A stretch of DNA of 59,655 bases from Acetonema longum DSM 6540 (GCF_000219125.1 NZ_AFGF01000054.1:1-59655), one strand, 5' to 3'. Positions 43,837-52,449 are shown, numbered from the stretch's first letter. The notes: a model not told the origin generated them from the letters alone. Made by a program: numbers and translations.

Positions 43837-45258
43837 TTACCCTTGGGCCGCTACCTTTTGCTTTTCCCAGGACCATTCACCCTGCAGCATGGCATTGATG
43901 CACTCCAGCACAGACTGGGTCAGATTCACATACCAGAACTGTCCGGCAGTAGTCAGGCGGGCGATTTCCGGCTGGCGGGCGACCAAGCCCCGTTCTTCCC
44001 ATATTGCCAGCAGTGCATTCAGTTCGGTCAGGCGGGGGTCAAATTGAGCAGCCAGGCCGGCAATATCCAAATAGCCCTGTTTGATCTGATGCTTGACTGC
44101 GTCATGGATATCTGTCAGGGGGTGCAGGGACAGCATCATCATGATCGGCTTTTCGTCTCTGTCCATACGGCCCATATACTGTTTTATATCCCGCTCCAGC
44201 ATGATCAGGGCATCATCCAGCCTGCCGCCGGCGCCGGCGCCGAAGGGCAGCATCACGCAGCCCTTTTGCGACATGTGATTGTACAGATTCCGCTCGCGGC
44301 CGGTTTTGCCCCAGTGACAGACGCTGATCTGGTTCACCGGCCAGCCGTCCAGGCGGTTCCTGGCTGCGCCAAACATCCCGGCCTGTTCCTGAGTGGTGGC
44401 TGCCGGCGGTATTCTGCCGGCGTCGATGGCCTTTTTCATATCGCTATTTTCCCATAGATTCAGCTGATAAAGATCCCAGCCGTCCAGGGGGAGCGCTTTC
44501 AGGGCGTTCAGGTCCTCCCGCCAGACTTCCGGCGTCTGATAAGGCAATCCGTAGATCAGGTCAACGATGACTGCAACCTGGTTATAGGCGGCCAGAGCCC
44601 GGAGCCGCTCCATGACAACTTCCCGGCTGTCGATGCGGCCTGCGGCCTGGCGTACCTTGGTGTTAAAGGACTGAACCCCCAGTGAAACCCGGTTGACTCC
44701 GTCGGCAAACCAAGCCTCCATTTTAGCCGGAATCAGGTCGTGGACCCGGCCTTCTAAGGTAACTTCGCAGTCATTAGTCAAAGGCAGATAGTCATGGATG
44801 GCTTTCAACAGCCGGCTGATATTGGCCGGCGACAAGGCGCTGGGGGTTCCGCCGCCCAAAAATATGGCGTTCATGGGGTTTGAGGATTGATAGGGTTTAT
44901 CAGCGCTCATTTTCAGTTCGGCGATCAGCCGGTCAATATAGGCCGTTTCCAGTTCTTCCTGGCAGAAATTTTGAAAGAAGCCGCAATATGAACACTTGCG
45001 CTGGCAGAAGGGAATATGGATATAGGCTGAGCGGCCGGCGCCGGTTCCGGGATTCGTCAGGGCGGCTTGCCAGTGGCTTTGCCACTCCCCGCGAGGCAGG
45101 GGAAAACCACCCACACCGCTATGCATCACCCGTTTGGCGTCAAAAGACTCCTGCAAAGGACTGTCTGTAGGGCGACCGATTACCATTTCAGAAAGTTCCG
45201 GCTCCAGGGCCGCCAATACGTCTTTCAGGCTCCGGCCGCTTGCGTTGGCTGCTTTCAT
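43837..45258 (-). CDS. hutW: Anaerobic haem-degrading radical SAM enzyme (ChuW/HutW/HmuW family)
   Basis: A 473-aa HemN-like radical SAM protein. The 4Fe-4S motif is CQRKCSYC (C85, C89, C92), followed by the GGGTPS SAM motif and RVSLGVQSFN. The N-terminal segment (SFDAKRVMHSGVGGFPL) and the overall length match the ChuW/HutW group, which opens haem under anaerobic conditions to release iron as anaerobilin, rather than coproporphyrinogen oxidase. Its ATG overlaps the stop of a flavodoxin gene by 4 nt; a flavodoxin is the known electron donor for the Fusobacterium enzyme. The location between transporter and receptor genes fits this assignment well. Confidence 0.93.
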   Translation of the reverse strand: MKAANASGRSLKDVLAALEPELSEMVIGRPTDSPLQESFDAKRVMHSGVGGFPLPRGEWQSHWQAALTNPGTGAGRSAYIHIPFCQRKCSYCGFFQNFCQEELETAYIDRLIAELKMSADKPYQSSNPMNAIFLGGGTPSALSPANISRLLKAIHDYLPLTNDCEVTLEGRVHDLIPAKMEAWFADGVNRVSLGVQSFNTKVRQAAGRIDSREVVMERLRALAAYNQVAVIVDLIYGLPYQTPEVWREDLNALKALPLDGWDLYQLNLWENSDMKKAIDAGRIPPAATTQEQAGMFGAARNRLDGWPVNQISVCHWGKTGRERNLYNHMSQKGCVMLPFGAGAGGRLDDALIMLERDIKQYMGRMDRDEKPIMMMLSLHPLTDIHDAVKHQIKQGYLDIAGLAAQFDPRLTELNALLAIWEERGLVARQPEIARLTTAGQFWYVNLTQSVLECINAMLQGEWSWEKQKVAAQG

Positions 45259-45776
45259 ATTTCACCCGCCAGAAGCTGTCGGCGAACCTCGGCGAAGACT
45301 GCCTTGGCCTTGGTAAAATCAGCCTCATTAGGATGCTTGGCGGCTTCCTGCAGCCGGGCGATGCGTTCCGGGGTCATGGCATGGGGATGTCCTTCGGGGA
45401 ATTGCTTATACATCGCGGTTAACCTGGGGTCTACCTTACCCTGACAAATAAAGGTCCCGGTCAGTTGATTACTGCTGTCCAGCAACTGGCTGCTCTGGAT
45501 CATAGTTTGCCTGGCATGGTCTGAGTCAGGGTAAGCGCCTAAGGTGGCGAACAATCCTACCTTCTTATGGCGCAGGCTGCTGAGGTACTCCTTGGATTTT
45601 TTATCGGCCATGCCTTTATCCACCCAAAAACCGACTAAAATCAGATCATAGCCTTCTGCCGACGGATTGTCCTCCACCGGCGCCAGATCAGCCTGGACTT
45701 CAAATACTTCCTGTATGGCTTCCGCCACTTTTTGGGTGTTGCCTGTCAGAGTGGAATACACGATCAACGTTTTCAT
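45255..45776 (-). CDS. Flavodoxin family protein, likely electron donor to HutW
   Basis: A 173-aa protein with the flavodoxin FMN-binding loop STLTGNTQKVA (8-18), the DLILVGFWVDKG segment and ATLGAYPDS as the second FMN loop. A C-terminal extension (about 120-173) is longer than in classical flavodoxins and resembles flavodoxins associated with haem or bilin reduction. Translational overlap with hutW makes it the probable reductant for radical SAM cleavage of haem. The ATG follows a weak GGGGAGCG site. Confidence 0.9.
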   Translation of the reverse strand: MKTLIVYSTLTGNTQKVAEAIQEVFEVQADLAPVEDNPSAEGYDLILVGFWVDKGMADKKSKEYLSSLRHKKVGLFATLGAYPDSDHARQTMIQSSQLLDSSNQLTGTFICQGKVDPRLTAMYKQFPEGHPHAMTPERIARLQEAAKHPNEADFTKAKAVFAEVRRQLLAGEI

Positions 45777-45834
45777 TGTTCTCGCTCCCCTGCATAAAAA
45801 TTATAAAATATGGCCGAAGAGTTACGGCAAGCCG

Positions 45835-46638
45835 TCAGACGCTGCACACATCGTGAGGGAAACACACCAAATGCTCCCTGTTTCCTTGTTTGATGGTCAT
45901 GATGGTAGCTTCCACCCCGTAAAGGAGCCGGATCGATTCGGCAGTCAAAACGGTTTCAGCCGGCCCGTCGGCAAATATATCGCCTTGTTTCATGGCAATG
46001 ATCCGCTGGCAATAGCGGGCAGCGTGGTTGAGATCATGGAGGACCATGACTACTGTCAGCTTTCTTTCTTTATACAGTCGGCTTACCAGTTTCATGAATT
46101 CCAGCTGGTGATGCACATCCAGATAAGTAGTGGGCTCATCCAGCATCAGGAGCTGGGGTTCCTGGGCCAGGGCCAGAGCCAGCCAGGCCCGCTGACGCTC
46201 ACCGCCGGACAGGGAATCCAGCCGGCGAAACAGCAGCCCGGTCACACCAGTGGCGTCAGCCGCCGACAGAATGGCCGCTTCATCTTCTTTCCCCGGGCGG
46301 CCGAACAAACTGATATAAGGAGCCCGTCCGTTGGCGATTAAATCCCGCACCAGCATATCTCCCGGCGCCTGGGCCGACTGAGGCAGCACCGACAGCAGCC
46401 GGGCCGCCGCGTTAGGACGCATCCGATGAATGTCTTCGCCGTTTAAAAGCACCGTTCCTTCAGCCGGCGGCAACAGCCGGCTGAGAGCCTTCAGGAAAGT
46501 AGATTTGCCGGAGCCGTTGGGCCCAATGATGGCTATAATTTCCGGCTGGTTGATTACAATATCCAGACAGGCAGAAATGATTTTTTCCCCATAACTCAGA
46601 GTGAGCTGTCTTGCTTCCAGGCGGACTTCAGCGTTCAT
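45835..46638 (-). CDS. hmuV: Haem ABC transporter ATP-binding protein
   Basis: A 267-aa FecE/HmuV-type ATPase: Walker A GPNGSGKST (39-47), SVLPQSAQ Q-loop, signature SLSGGERQRAWLALALAQ, Walker B LLMLDEPTTYLD and H-loop VLHDLNHA. The ATG at 46638 overlaps the permease stop by 4 nt (ATGA), giving the start. It energises the HmuU permease. The 60-nt gap to the flavodoxin gene keeps it in the same operon. Confidence 0.93.
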   Translation of the reverse strand: MNAEVRLEARQLTLSYGEKIISACLDIVINQPEIIAIIGPNGSGKSTFLKALSRLLPPAEGTVLLNGEDIHRMRPNAAARLLSVLPQSAQAPGDMLVRDLIANGRAPYISLFGRPGKEDEAAILSAADATGVTGLLFRRLDSLSGGERQRAWLALALAQEPQLLMLDEPTTYLDVHHQLEFMKLVSRLYKERKLTVVMVLHDLNHAARYCQRIIAMKQGDIFADGPAETVLTAESIRLLYGVEATIMTIKQGNREHLVCFPHDVCSV

Positions 46639-47651
46639 CCCTGTCGCATCCCCTTTCGCAGCAGGTAGATAAAGAATGGCGCTCCCAGAAAAGCCATGAA
46701 AATTCCTACCGGAACTTCCACCGGACTGAATACGGTGCGGGCCGCCATATCCGCTGCCACTACCGTGACAGCCCCGAATAAGGCTGAACAAGGCATTAGG
46801 TATTCAAAGTCCGAGCCTAAGAGCATCCGGGTAATATGGGGCACCACCAGACCGACAAAACCCAGCAGCCCCGCCACGCTGACCGCCGAAGCCGCCAGGA
46901 GTGCCGCCAGCCCTATGAGGCCCAGACGTACCGCCTGGACACGGGTCCCCAGACTCTTAGCCACTTCGTCACCCAGCTGCAAAAGATTTAAATAGCGGGA
47001 TGCCGCCGCTACTCCTATAGTCCCTAACAGGGTATAGGGCAGGATCATGCGAATGTGGTTCCAGCTGCGGCCCTGGAGGCTGCCGGCCATCCAGTTGACC
47101 GTGCCCTGGATGCGGTCGGAATAAAAGATCATCAGCAGGCTCATGCCGCCGCCCAGCAGGGCAGCCACCGCTACTCCGGCCAAAACCATAGGCAGGGGTT
47201 GGACCCCCTTGTTCCAGGCCAGAACCAGCACCAAACACAGCGCCAAAAGCGCGCCGATAAAGGCAGCTATCGGCACAAGCAGGGTCATCTCAGGCAGAAG
47301 AATCATAATGATCATCGCCGCCAAACCGGCCCCGGCCGACACGCCGATAATCCCCGGGTCCGCCAGAGGATTGCGCATGATACCCTGCAGCACGCACCCG
47401 GACAACGCCAGGTTCATCCCCACCATCGCCCCCAATAAGACCCTGGGCAGCCGGATATTATAAATAATTTGATAATTTTCTCCGGTAGTGCGCCCTGTCA
47501 GCACTTGCCAGATCTCTTGCCAGCTGACCGCTACCGCCCCCCATAAAATTCCGCTGAAAATCATGCCGAGCAACAGCCCTATAGCAGCCAAACTTACGCC
47601 GTTGCGCAAAGATATCCTAGGGTCCTTTAACGTACTGTTGGCCAAATTCAT
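46635..47651 (-). CDS. hmuU: Haem ABC transporter permease, FecCD family
   Basis: A 338-aa FecCD permease with about 10 membrane segments. Family motifs NIRLPRVLLGAMVGMNLALSGCVLQGIMRNPLADPGIIGVSAGAGLAA and FVGLVVPHITRMLLGSDFEYLMPCSALFGAVTVVAADMAARTV are clear. It imports the ligand given by HmuT. The start is ATG behind GAGGGGAGCC. It is preceded in the operon by the Com-like gene. Confidence 0.93.
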   Translation of the reverse strand: MNLANSTLKDPRISLRNGVSLAAIGLLLGMIFSGILWGAVAVSWQEIWQVLTGRTTGENYQIIYNIRLPRVLLGAMVGMNLALSGCVLQGIMRNPLADPGIIGVSAGAGLAAMIIMILLPEMTLLVPIAAFIGALLALCLVLVLAWNKGVQPLPMVLAGVAVAALLGGGMSLLMIFYSDRIQGTVNWMAGSLQGRSWNHIRMILPYTLLGTIGVAAASRYLNLLQLGDEVAKSLGTRVQAVRLGLIGLAALLAASAVSVAGLLGFVGLVVPHITRMLLGSDFEYLMPCSALFGAVTVVAADMAARTVFSPVEVPVGIFMAFLGAPFFIYLLRKGMRQG

Positions 47652-47683
47652 AAATGGCTCCCCTCATAAAAATATTACCGGAA

Positions 47684-47890
47684 CTACAAAAGCGGTCGGC
47701 CATTGACGCAGCATTTAGCCGTCACGGCTTCGCAGCCTTGTATTATTTGAATCGTACCGCATTTGGGGCATTTAATTTCAATGGTCTGGGCAATACCCCG
47801 GCAGAGCAGCCTGCTGCAATGCTTGCAACGTATAGGCGGCAAGGCTTCTTTTCGTTTCCTTTCGTCTGCCCGATCGCAACCGGCCATCAT
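47684..47890 (-). CDS. Com-like zinc-ribbon small protein
   Basis: A 68-aa protein with two CxxC pairs: RCKHCSRLLCRG and IKCPKCGTIQ, as in the phage Mu Com (translational activator) family, plus a further cysteine-rich tail (GCEAVTAKCC). I chose the ATG at 47890 because GGAG is 9 nt upstream; the TTG two codons earlier is too close. It is the first gene of the haem operon after the Fur box and leader terminator, 32 nt before hmuU. A zinc or RNA-binding regulatory role is possible; phage origin is not supported by the surroundings. Confidence 0.75.
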   Translation of the reverse strand: MMAGCDRADERKRKEALPPIRCKHCSRLLCRGIAQTIEIKCPKCGTIQIIQGCEAVTAKCCVNGRPLL

Positions 47891-47949
47891 CCGCAATCTC
47901 TCCTTTTTTCTCCCGAACTGTGTCAGTCTTAAGGCCTGTACTCCGCAGT

Positions 47950-47998
47950 AAAAAAACTCCGCGCGATATAAGACCGCAACGGAGCTCTTGGCTCTCTT
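47950..47998 (-). promoter_or_regulatory. Leader terminator, family 2, copy haem-3
   Basis: The minus strand reads GAGAGCCA then AGAGCTCCG, a loop, CGGAG and TTTTTTT. GAGC can pair with GCTC around CAAGA. It lies between the Fur-controlled promoter and the first gene of the haem operon. Confidence 0.65.
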
Positions 47999-48039
47999 CT
48001 CTGCAGGTATGGAAGCATCTGAAACCTCATTGATTTGAT

Positions 48040-48058
48040 GATAATGAATTTCATTATC
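48040..48058. promoter_or_regulatory. Fur box of the haem operon
   Basis: GATAATGAATTTCATTATC is a 19-bp palindrome matching Fur sites, directly downstream of the -10 hexamer, the same layout as at 33366. Confidence 0.88.
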
Positions 48059-48088
48059 ATTTTATCCTGCGCTTTATCGTTTTGTCAA
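48059..48088 (-). promoter_or_regulatory. Sigma70-type promoter of the haem operon
   Basis: TTGACA (48083-48088) and TAAAAT (48059-48064) are 18 bp apart on the minus strand. Confidence 0.78.
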
Positions 48089-48122
48089 GAGGGATATATT
48101 GAAATCTTTCCCATATATGAAT

Positions 48123-48154
48123 AAAAGAACCTGCTGAAGCCAGCAGGTTCTTTT
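48123..48154. terminator. Bidirectional terminator
   Basis: AAAAGAACCTGCT and AGCAGGTTCTTTT form a perfect stem, between the repeat that follows rpoN and the haem operon promoter. Confidence 0.82.
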
Positions 48155-48177
48155 GTCTTGTGATCGCCCTACCTGTT

Positions 48178-48358
48178 CTCCCGAAAAGTCACGAATTTCT
48201 GACAGCGTGACGAAAACGGGCGGGAGACTGTACGCTCGGAAGGTACCTTGATACTAGAAAGCTGTGGAGCAGCGTGGGATTAAGGAGAAAAGAGGTCGCT
48301 TTCCGACTGAGACCGCCGCAGGAGGCTGAAGCAACACAATGGGCTTTTTCAACGATCC
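48178..48358 (-). repeat. Dispersed intergenic repeat, copy D
   Basis: It starts directly after the rpoN stop codon with GATCGTTGAAAAAGCCCAT, contains CGTACAGTCTC and CGCCCGTTTTCGTCACG, and ends GACTTTTCGGGAGAACAGG, the same order as copy B. Confidence 0.6.
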
Positions 48359-49771
48359 TTAATAGCGTTTGCGTTTATTGGACGCGGGTATCCCCAGTTC
48401 CTCGCGATATTTGGTCACAGTGCGCCGGGATACGGCGATGCCCTGTTGCTGCAAACGTTCCATGATGGTTTGATCGCTAAAGGGCTGGCCTGAAGCTTCG
48501 CCGGCAACCATCTCTTTGATTTCACGTTTTACCCGGGAAGACGAAAGCTGGGCTCCGCCGCTGCCTGAAACACCGGCGGAAAAGAAGGTGCGCAACGAAA
48601 ACACGCCATGGGGAGTAGAAGCATATTTATTGGCAATCGCCCGGCTGACGGTGGATTCATGGATTCCCAGCTGATCGGCCACCCGCCGCATGGTTAAAGG
48701 CGCCAAATGTTTAGGCCCCAACTCGAAGAAATCTTTCTGGCAGTCCAGGATAGCGCCGACCACATTATACAGGGTGCGCCGCCGCTGCTCAATGCTTTTC
48801 ATCAGCCACACCGCGGCATGAATCCTGCCTTCCACGTATTTTTTGGCCTCAGAGTCAATATCCCGCATGACCCGGCGGTAATACGGATTAATGACCAGGC
48901 GCGGAATCGAATGATCATTAATGATGATTACAAACGAATTGCCGACCTTGTCAATATTCACATCCGGTACGATATAGCCTGATTCCGAGCCGCTGCTGAA
49001 GGCACTGCCGGGTTTTGGATTCAGAGTCCGGATAATGTCGACAGCCTGCTGCACCTCACGGGGCGTGACCTGGAGCTGATCGGCGATCTGTTTCAGGTGG
49101 CTGTTGGCCACTTCCTCCAGGTATCGGTCCACGATTACCCTCACCAAAACATCCTGGATACGACGATGATCCAGCTGGATATTCAGACATTCTTTTAAAT
49201 CTCTGGCCCCCACACCCACCGGATCAAAGGATTGAATCACCCGCAGGACTTTTTTCGCGGCTTCAGGCTGGACCCCCAGTGCGGCGGCCGCATCCTCAAC
49301 GGAGCAGGATAAATACCCCTGGTCATCGATGCAGCCAATCAGGTAGCCACCGATGCACAAAGCCGCCGGACTAAGGGGCGAGAATCTGAGCTGCAGCTCC
49401 AGATGCTCCTGCAAAGTGACGGCTGATTTAGCGAACCCCTCAAAAGAAGTCTTCTCGTCCGAAACTGTGGTTTCGCCGGCATCATAACCTTGATTGAAGT
49501 AATTCTCCCACTCCAGGTATTCTTTCACTTGCTGATCCGATTCAGCCTCCGGCAGCGTGGACTCGGCACTTTCTCCCGACTCGGATTCTTCACCGTCGGA
49601 GTCAGCCTGTACATCCGCCAGTTCCAAAACAGGATTCTCCAGCATCTCTTGTTCCACCATTTCAGCCAGTTCCAGTGTGGAAAGCTGCAAAATAGCGATG
49701 GCTTGGCATAACTGCGGCGTCATAACCAGCTTTTGATTGACATCAAGTTTCAGACCAAATTCCATTCGCAT
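48359..49771 (-). CDS. rpoN: RNA polymerase sigma-54 factor
   Basis: A 470-aa sigma54. The N-terminal activator-interacting region is LKLDVNQKLVMTPQLCQAIAILQLSTLELAEMVEQEMLENPVLE, followed by an acidic linker, the core-binding domain and the C-terminal RpoN box SRRTVTKYREELGIPAS. It provides the polymerase specificity for the sigma54-type promoters at 10269 and 11884. The ATG follows GGAGG by about 10 nt. It is downstream of the SCIFF genes with a 369-bp gap, so probably its own unit. Confidence 0.98.
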   Translation of the reverse strand: MRMEFGLKLDVNQKLVMTPQLCQAIAILQLSTLELAEMVEQEMLENPVLELADVQADSDGEESESGESAESTLPEAESDQQVKEYLEWENYFNQGYDAGETTVSDEKTSFEGFAKSAVTLQEHLELQLRFSPLSPAALCIGGYLIGCIDDQGYLSCSVEDAAAALGVQPEAAKKVLRVIQSFDPVGVGARDLKECLNIQLDHRRIQDVLVRVIVDRYLEEVANSHLKQIADQLQVTPREVQQAVDIIRTLNPKPGSAFSSGSESGYIVPDVNIDKVGNSFVIIINDHSIPRLVINPYYRRVMRDIDSEAKKYVEGRIHAAVWLMKSIEQRRRTLYNVVGAILDCQKDFFELGPKHLAPLTMRRVADQLGIHESTVSRAIANKYASTPHGVFSLRTFFSAGVSGSGGAQLSSSRVKREIKEMVAGEASGQPFSDQTIMERLQQQGIAVSRRTVTKYREELGIPASNKRKRY

Positions 49772-50140
49772 TGCGGCAAGCCCTCCTTTCCGATCTTAAC
49801 ATGGCCGTCCAGGGTCCCCGGTATCCCGGTGGTATAACCGTCGCGCTAATATTATTTGAATATTAAGAACATGACCGTCCTGTCTTACCGCAGGTCGGCT
49901 ATTCTGCCATTGTCCGCTTCCGGCCGGGGACAATAAAAGCTAAATAACCGACGATCATTTGTCTGTAAATTTAGATTCGACAAAAGAAACTAAATTTCCT
50001 GCCTTGCAGGATCAGGCAGGTTATAGTAAAATATTGCGGATCCTGCGAGCGTATTCCGCGCCGGCTGTTATTAATTAATATGCGGTTGACTTCTTCTTTT
50101 TCCATAATTATTATAGTCAGGCCGAATTTTTTCTTCTATT
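49772..50140. other. Intergenic region before rpoN, little recognised
   Basis: A 369-bp AT-rich stretch. It holds a possible hairpin CCTGCCT...AGGCAGG (about 49998-50022) and TATAAT-like hexamers. A 44-codon minus-strand frame exists but lacks a ribosome-binding site. No known RNA element was identified. Confidence 0.3.
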
Positions 50141-51502
50141 CTATTTTTCCCGAGTCAGAGCCAGTTTTGCCTGGATATAAATGGCACATTCCAAGCGCTT
50201 TCTTTGCAGTTCACAGCCAATCTCATAAGGTTGGTCCAGCCGGCCATGGAATAAATCGGCATTGGCATGACAGCCGCCGCTGCAATAGAATTTAGCCCAG
50301 CAGGAACGGCAAGCTTCTTTAGTCAGGACATCAGCGTCCCGGAATCGCTGGCCGATTTCCGGCCGCTGAATGCCATCAAATACACTGCCGACACAGAAGC
50401 CGTCCCGTCCCACAAATTGATGACAGGGGTACAGGTCTCCGTCAGGTGTAACTGCGAAGTATTCATGGCCGGCGCCGCAGCCGCTGAGCCGTTTGGCTAC
50501 ACAAGGACCGTTATTGATATCCACGTTAAAGTGGAAGAAATCGAATCCGACGCCTTGTTCTTTTCGCCGCAGATACTCTTCCGTCAAGAGATCGTACTGC
50601 CGGAACAGCTCCGGCAAATGGCGGCTTTCAATCCCGTAAGCAGCGCCTTTTGCCACAACCGGTTCTACTGACAGCCGGGTGAAGCCCAGATCAGCCATGG
50701 CCAGCACATCGGCGGCAAAGTCCAGATTCCAGGCGGTGAAAGTGCCCCTCACATAGTAGTTCTGGTCATTACGGGACTGAACCAGCTTGGTGATATTTTG
50801 CACACATTCGTCGAAACTGCCGGCACCGCCGGTACGGGGGCGCATCCGGTCGTGGGTCTGGCGCCGGCCGTCCAGGCTGAGTACGACGCTGATGTCGTTA
50901 TCATTTAAATATTGTATGGTTGCGTCATCCAGGAGGACCGCGTTAGTCGTCAGGGTCAGGCGGAAGATCTTGCCTGTCTCCTGGCCGCGCTGACGGCTAT
51001 AGTCTGTCACAGCCCGGACGGTTTCCATATTTAAAAGGGGTTCCCCGCCAAAAAAGTCGATTTCCGCATAACGGCGATCCCCGCCATGTTCAATCAGAAA
51101 GTCAATCGCCTTTTTCCCCACCGTTGCATCCATCAATCCCCGCTGATGGCCAAAAGCGCCGGTCCCGGCAAAGCAATAACCGCAGCGCAGATTACAGTCA
51201 TGGGCCACATGCAGACAAAGGGATTTAACGACAGGTTTTTGGCGGAATACGTCCGGTAAAGAGAGTTCCGGCGCAAACAGGAGTCCCTGGTCCATTAACT
51301 GGTGAAGTTCCTCCAGGGCCTCCGTAACATCCCCTCTGTCGTAGTGACCTGACAGGGCATTCAAAACCGCCTGGTCATTGCCGCCTTCAAACACCTGGAG
51401 AATATCCTGAGTCATGCCGTCAATCAGGTGTACGGCGCCGCTGTTGACATCCAGCAATATATGCAAATCGCCCTGGGTAAATGTGTGAATACTCTTTTTC
51501 AT
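50141..51502 (-). CDS. scfB: SCIFF peptide radical SAM maturase
   Basis: A 453-aa radical SAM-SPASM enzyme that makes thioether cross-links in the SCIFF precursor. The radical SAM motif is CNLRCGYC (C103, C107, C110) in LCLHVAHDCNLRCGYCFAGTGAFG. The SPASM cysteines are in SGCGAGHEYFAVTPDGDLYPCHQF, FCVGSV and EACRSCWAKFYCSGGCHAN. The N-terminal region is a RiPP-recognition-like domain. The substrate gene lies 190 nt upstream on the same strand. The ATG follows AAAGGAAA. Confidence 0.97.
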   Translation of the reverse strand: MKKSIHTFTQGDLHILLDVNSGAVHLIDGMTQDILQVFEGGNDQAVLNALSGHYDRGDVTEALEELHQLMDQGLLFAPELSLPDVFRQKPVVKSLCLHVAHDCNLRCGYCFAGTGAFGHQRGLMDATVGKKAIDFLIEHGGDRRYAEIDFFGGEPLLNMETVRAVTDYSRQRGQETGKIFRLTLTTNAVLLDDATIQYLNDNDISVVLSLDGRRQTHDRMRPRTGGAGSFDECVQNITKLVQSRNDQNYYVRGTFTAWNLDFAADVLAMADLGFTRLSVEPVVAKGAAYGIESRHLPELFRQYDLLTEEYLRRKEQGVGFDFFHFNVDINNGPCVAKRLSGCGAGHEYFAVTPDGDLYPCHQFVGRDGFCVGSVFDGIQRPEIGQRFRDADVLTKEACRSCWAKFYCSGGCHANADLFHGRLDQPYEIGCELQRKRLECAIYIQAKLALTREK

Positions 51503-51580
51503 TTTCGTTTCCTTTCATAACATACTCTATGTGTAAATCCTATCTGCGGTCTCAAATCCGGAACCGTCCGAAAAGGGACG

Positions 51581-51645
51581 CTTTCTGAACAGCGCGTTCT
51601 CGCAGGCCCGAAAACGCAGATGGGCCTTTTTCAACGGTTCCCTAA
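51581..51645 (-). repeat. Dispersed intergenic repeat, partial copy C
   Basis: The minus strand has GGAACCGTTGAAAAAGGCCC then ATCTGCG, the same left end as copies A and B, then a variable hairpin region. It lies between scfA and scfB. Confidence 0.55.
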
Positions 51646-51651
51646 ATACGC

Positions 51652-51684
51652 AAAGCCCCGCACCGCTACGGCACGGGGCTTTTT
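51652..51684 (-). terminator. Terminator after scfA
   Basis: AAAGCCCCG...CGGGGCTTTTT forms a stem with A/T-runs on both sides just after the scfA stop, so scfB is reached by read-through or a separate promoter. Confidence 0.8.
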
Positions 51685-51693
51685 CGCCTGAGC

Positions 51694-51834
51694 TTACTTC
51701 TGGCAGACCTGATTGCCTACTGTACAGGATGTTTTGCAGGCCGACTGGCAAGAAGTCTGGCACTGGCCGCAACCGCCGGTATGTACGGTTTGTTGCAGTG
51801 AGGCTGTATTAATGGTTTTCACGTGTTTGGCCAC
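51694..51834 (-). CDS. scfA: SCIFF ribosomally synthesised peptide precursor (six cysteines in forty-five residues)
   Basis: A 46-aa peptide with the sequence pattern AKHVKTINTASLQQTVHTGG, then six cysteines at 22, 25, 29, 33, 37 and 44. These are the six conserved cysteines of the SCIFF family that are modified to thioether bridges by the neighbouring maturase. The GTG at 51834 with AGGAGGGG 7 nt upstream is the family start; the longer frame reading MNPGTRY is not. The promoter TTGCCT, 17 bp, TAAAAT is at 51882-51910. The physiological role of SCIFF is not established. Confidence 0.97.
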   Translation of the reverse strand: MAKHVKTINTASLQQTVHTGGCGQCQTSCQSACKTSCTVGNQVCQK

Positions 51835-51881
51835 TAGAATCCCCTCCTTTGCCTGGTATCTGGTACCTGGGTTCATTTCTT

Positions 51882-51910
51882 ATTTTAGCCGCTTTTGCCT
51901 CACTAGGCAA
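51882..51910 (-). promoter_or_regulatory. Promoter of scfA
   Basis: TTGCCT (51905-51910) and TAAAAT (51882-51887) are 17 bp apart on the minus strand. Confidence 0.6.
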
Positions 51911-51987
51911 GTATTCGTTGTAAACAAAGGAGGGCACTATAGCTTATGCCATAATCCCGCCATTTGTCCGGCAATGGTGGCTATGGA

Positions 51988-52449
51988 TTAAAATTCCAGT
52001 CCGACACTGACGTCCATGATGCCTTTTTCGGTTTTCACCGGAAATACATGTGTTTTCAGATGTGTCAGCCGGACCATCATGCCATCGCCCATAACCAGCG
52101 AAGGCGTTGTGATATCCACGCTATAACCTAATTTTTCAAGGCCGGTTGCCGCGTGGGCAGTCACCATGTTCGCCATTTCGGCCACAGCGCTTTGAGCCAT
52201 GGCATCCAGCTCATTCACCGGCATCCCTGACATCATCAGAGAAGCGATACTTTTGGCCATGCCCTCCGACATACTGTAAGCCACATTTCCCTTTACGTTT
52301 TTTGTCAACCCGACCAGGGCTGTCACCTCTTGACTGCGCAACAACCCTTCCTCAGTTCTGGGTTCCCCAACTTCCACCTGCTGCATGCCAAACCGTTGCA
52401 ATACTCCTGCAACTGCTTCTGTAAAGGGAGAAACGACCCCCATCTCCAT
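51988..52449 (-). CDS. CheX/CheC-like chemotaxis phosphatase
   Basis: A 153-aa protein of the CheX family, which dephosphorylates CheY. The catalytic helix carries the E-x2-N pair in AQSAVAEMANMVTAHA (about E91, N94), and the fold segments LVGLTKNVKGNVAYSM and PVKTEKGIMDVSVGLEF match CheX. No other chemotaxis gene is nearby, so it may act in a different signalling circuit. The start is ATG behind AAGGGGGG. Confidence 0.85.
   Translation of the reverse strand: MEMGVVSPFTEAVAGVLQRFGMQQVEVGEPRTEEGLLRSQEVTALVGLTKNVKGNVAYSMSEGMAKSIASLMMSGMPVNELDAMAQSAVAEMANMVTAHAATGLEKLGYSVDITTPSLVMGDGMMVRLTHLKTHVFPVKTEKGIMDVSVGLEF

Noticed and set aside
43837-45258. Oxygen-independent coproporphyrinogen oxidase HemN
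   Set aside because: The N-terminal region, length, flavodoxin overlap and haem-transport context fit ChuW/HutW better.
49800-50120. Minus-strand 44-codon ORF downstream of scfB
   Set aside because: No ribosome-binding site, unusual composition, and no coupling to a neighbour.
51927-51953. Plus-strand AAAGGAGG followed by ATG CCA TAA upstream of scfA
   Set aside because: Only two codons on the opposite strand to all neighbours; likely chance.
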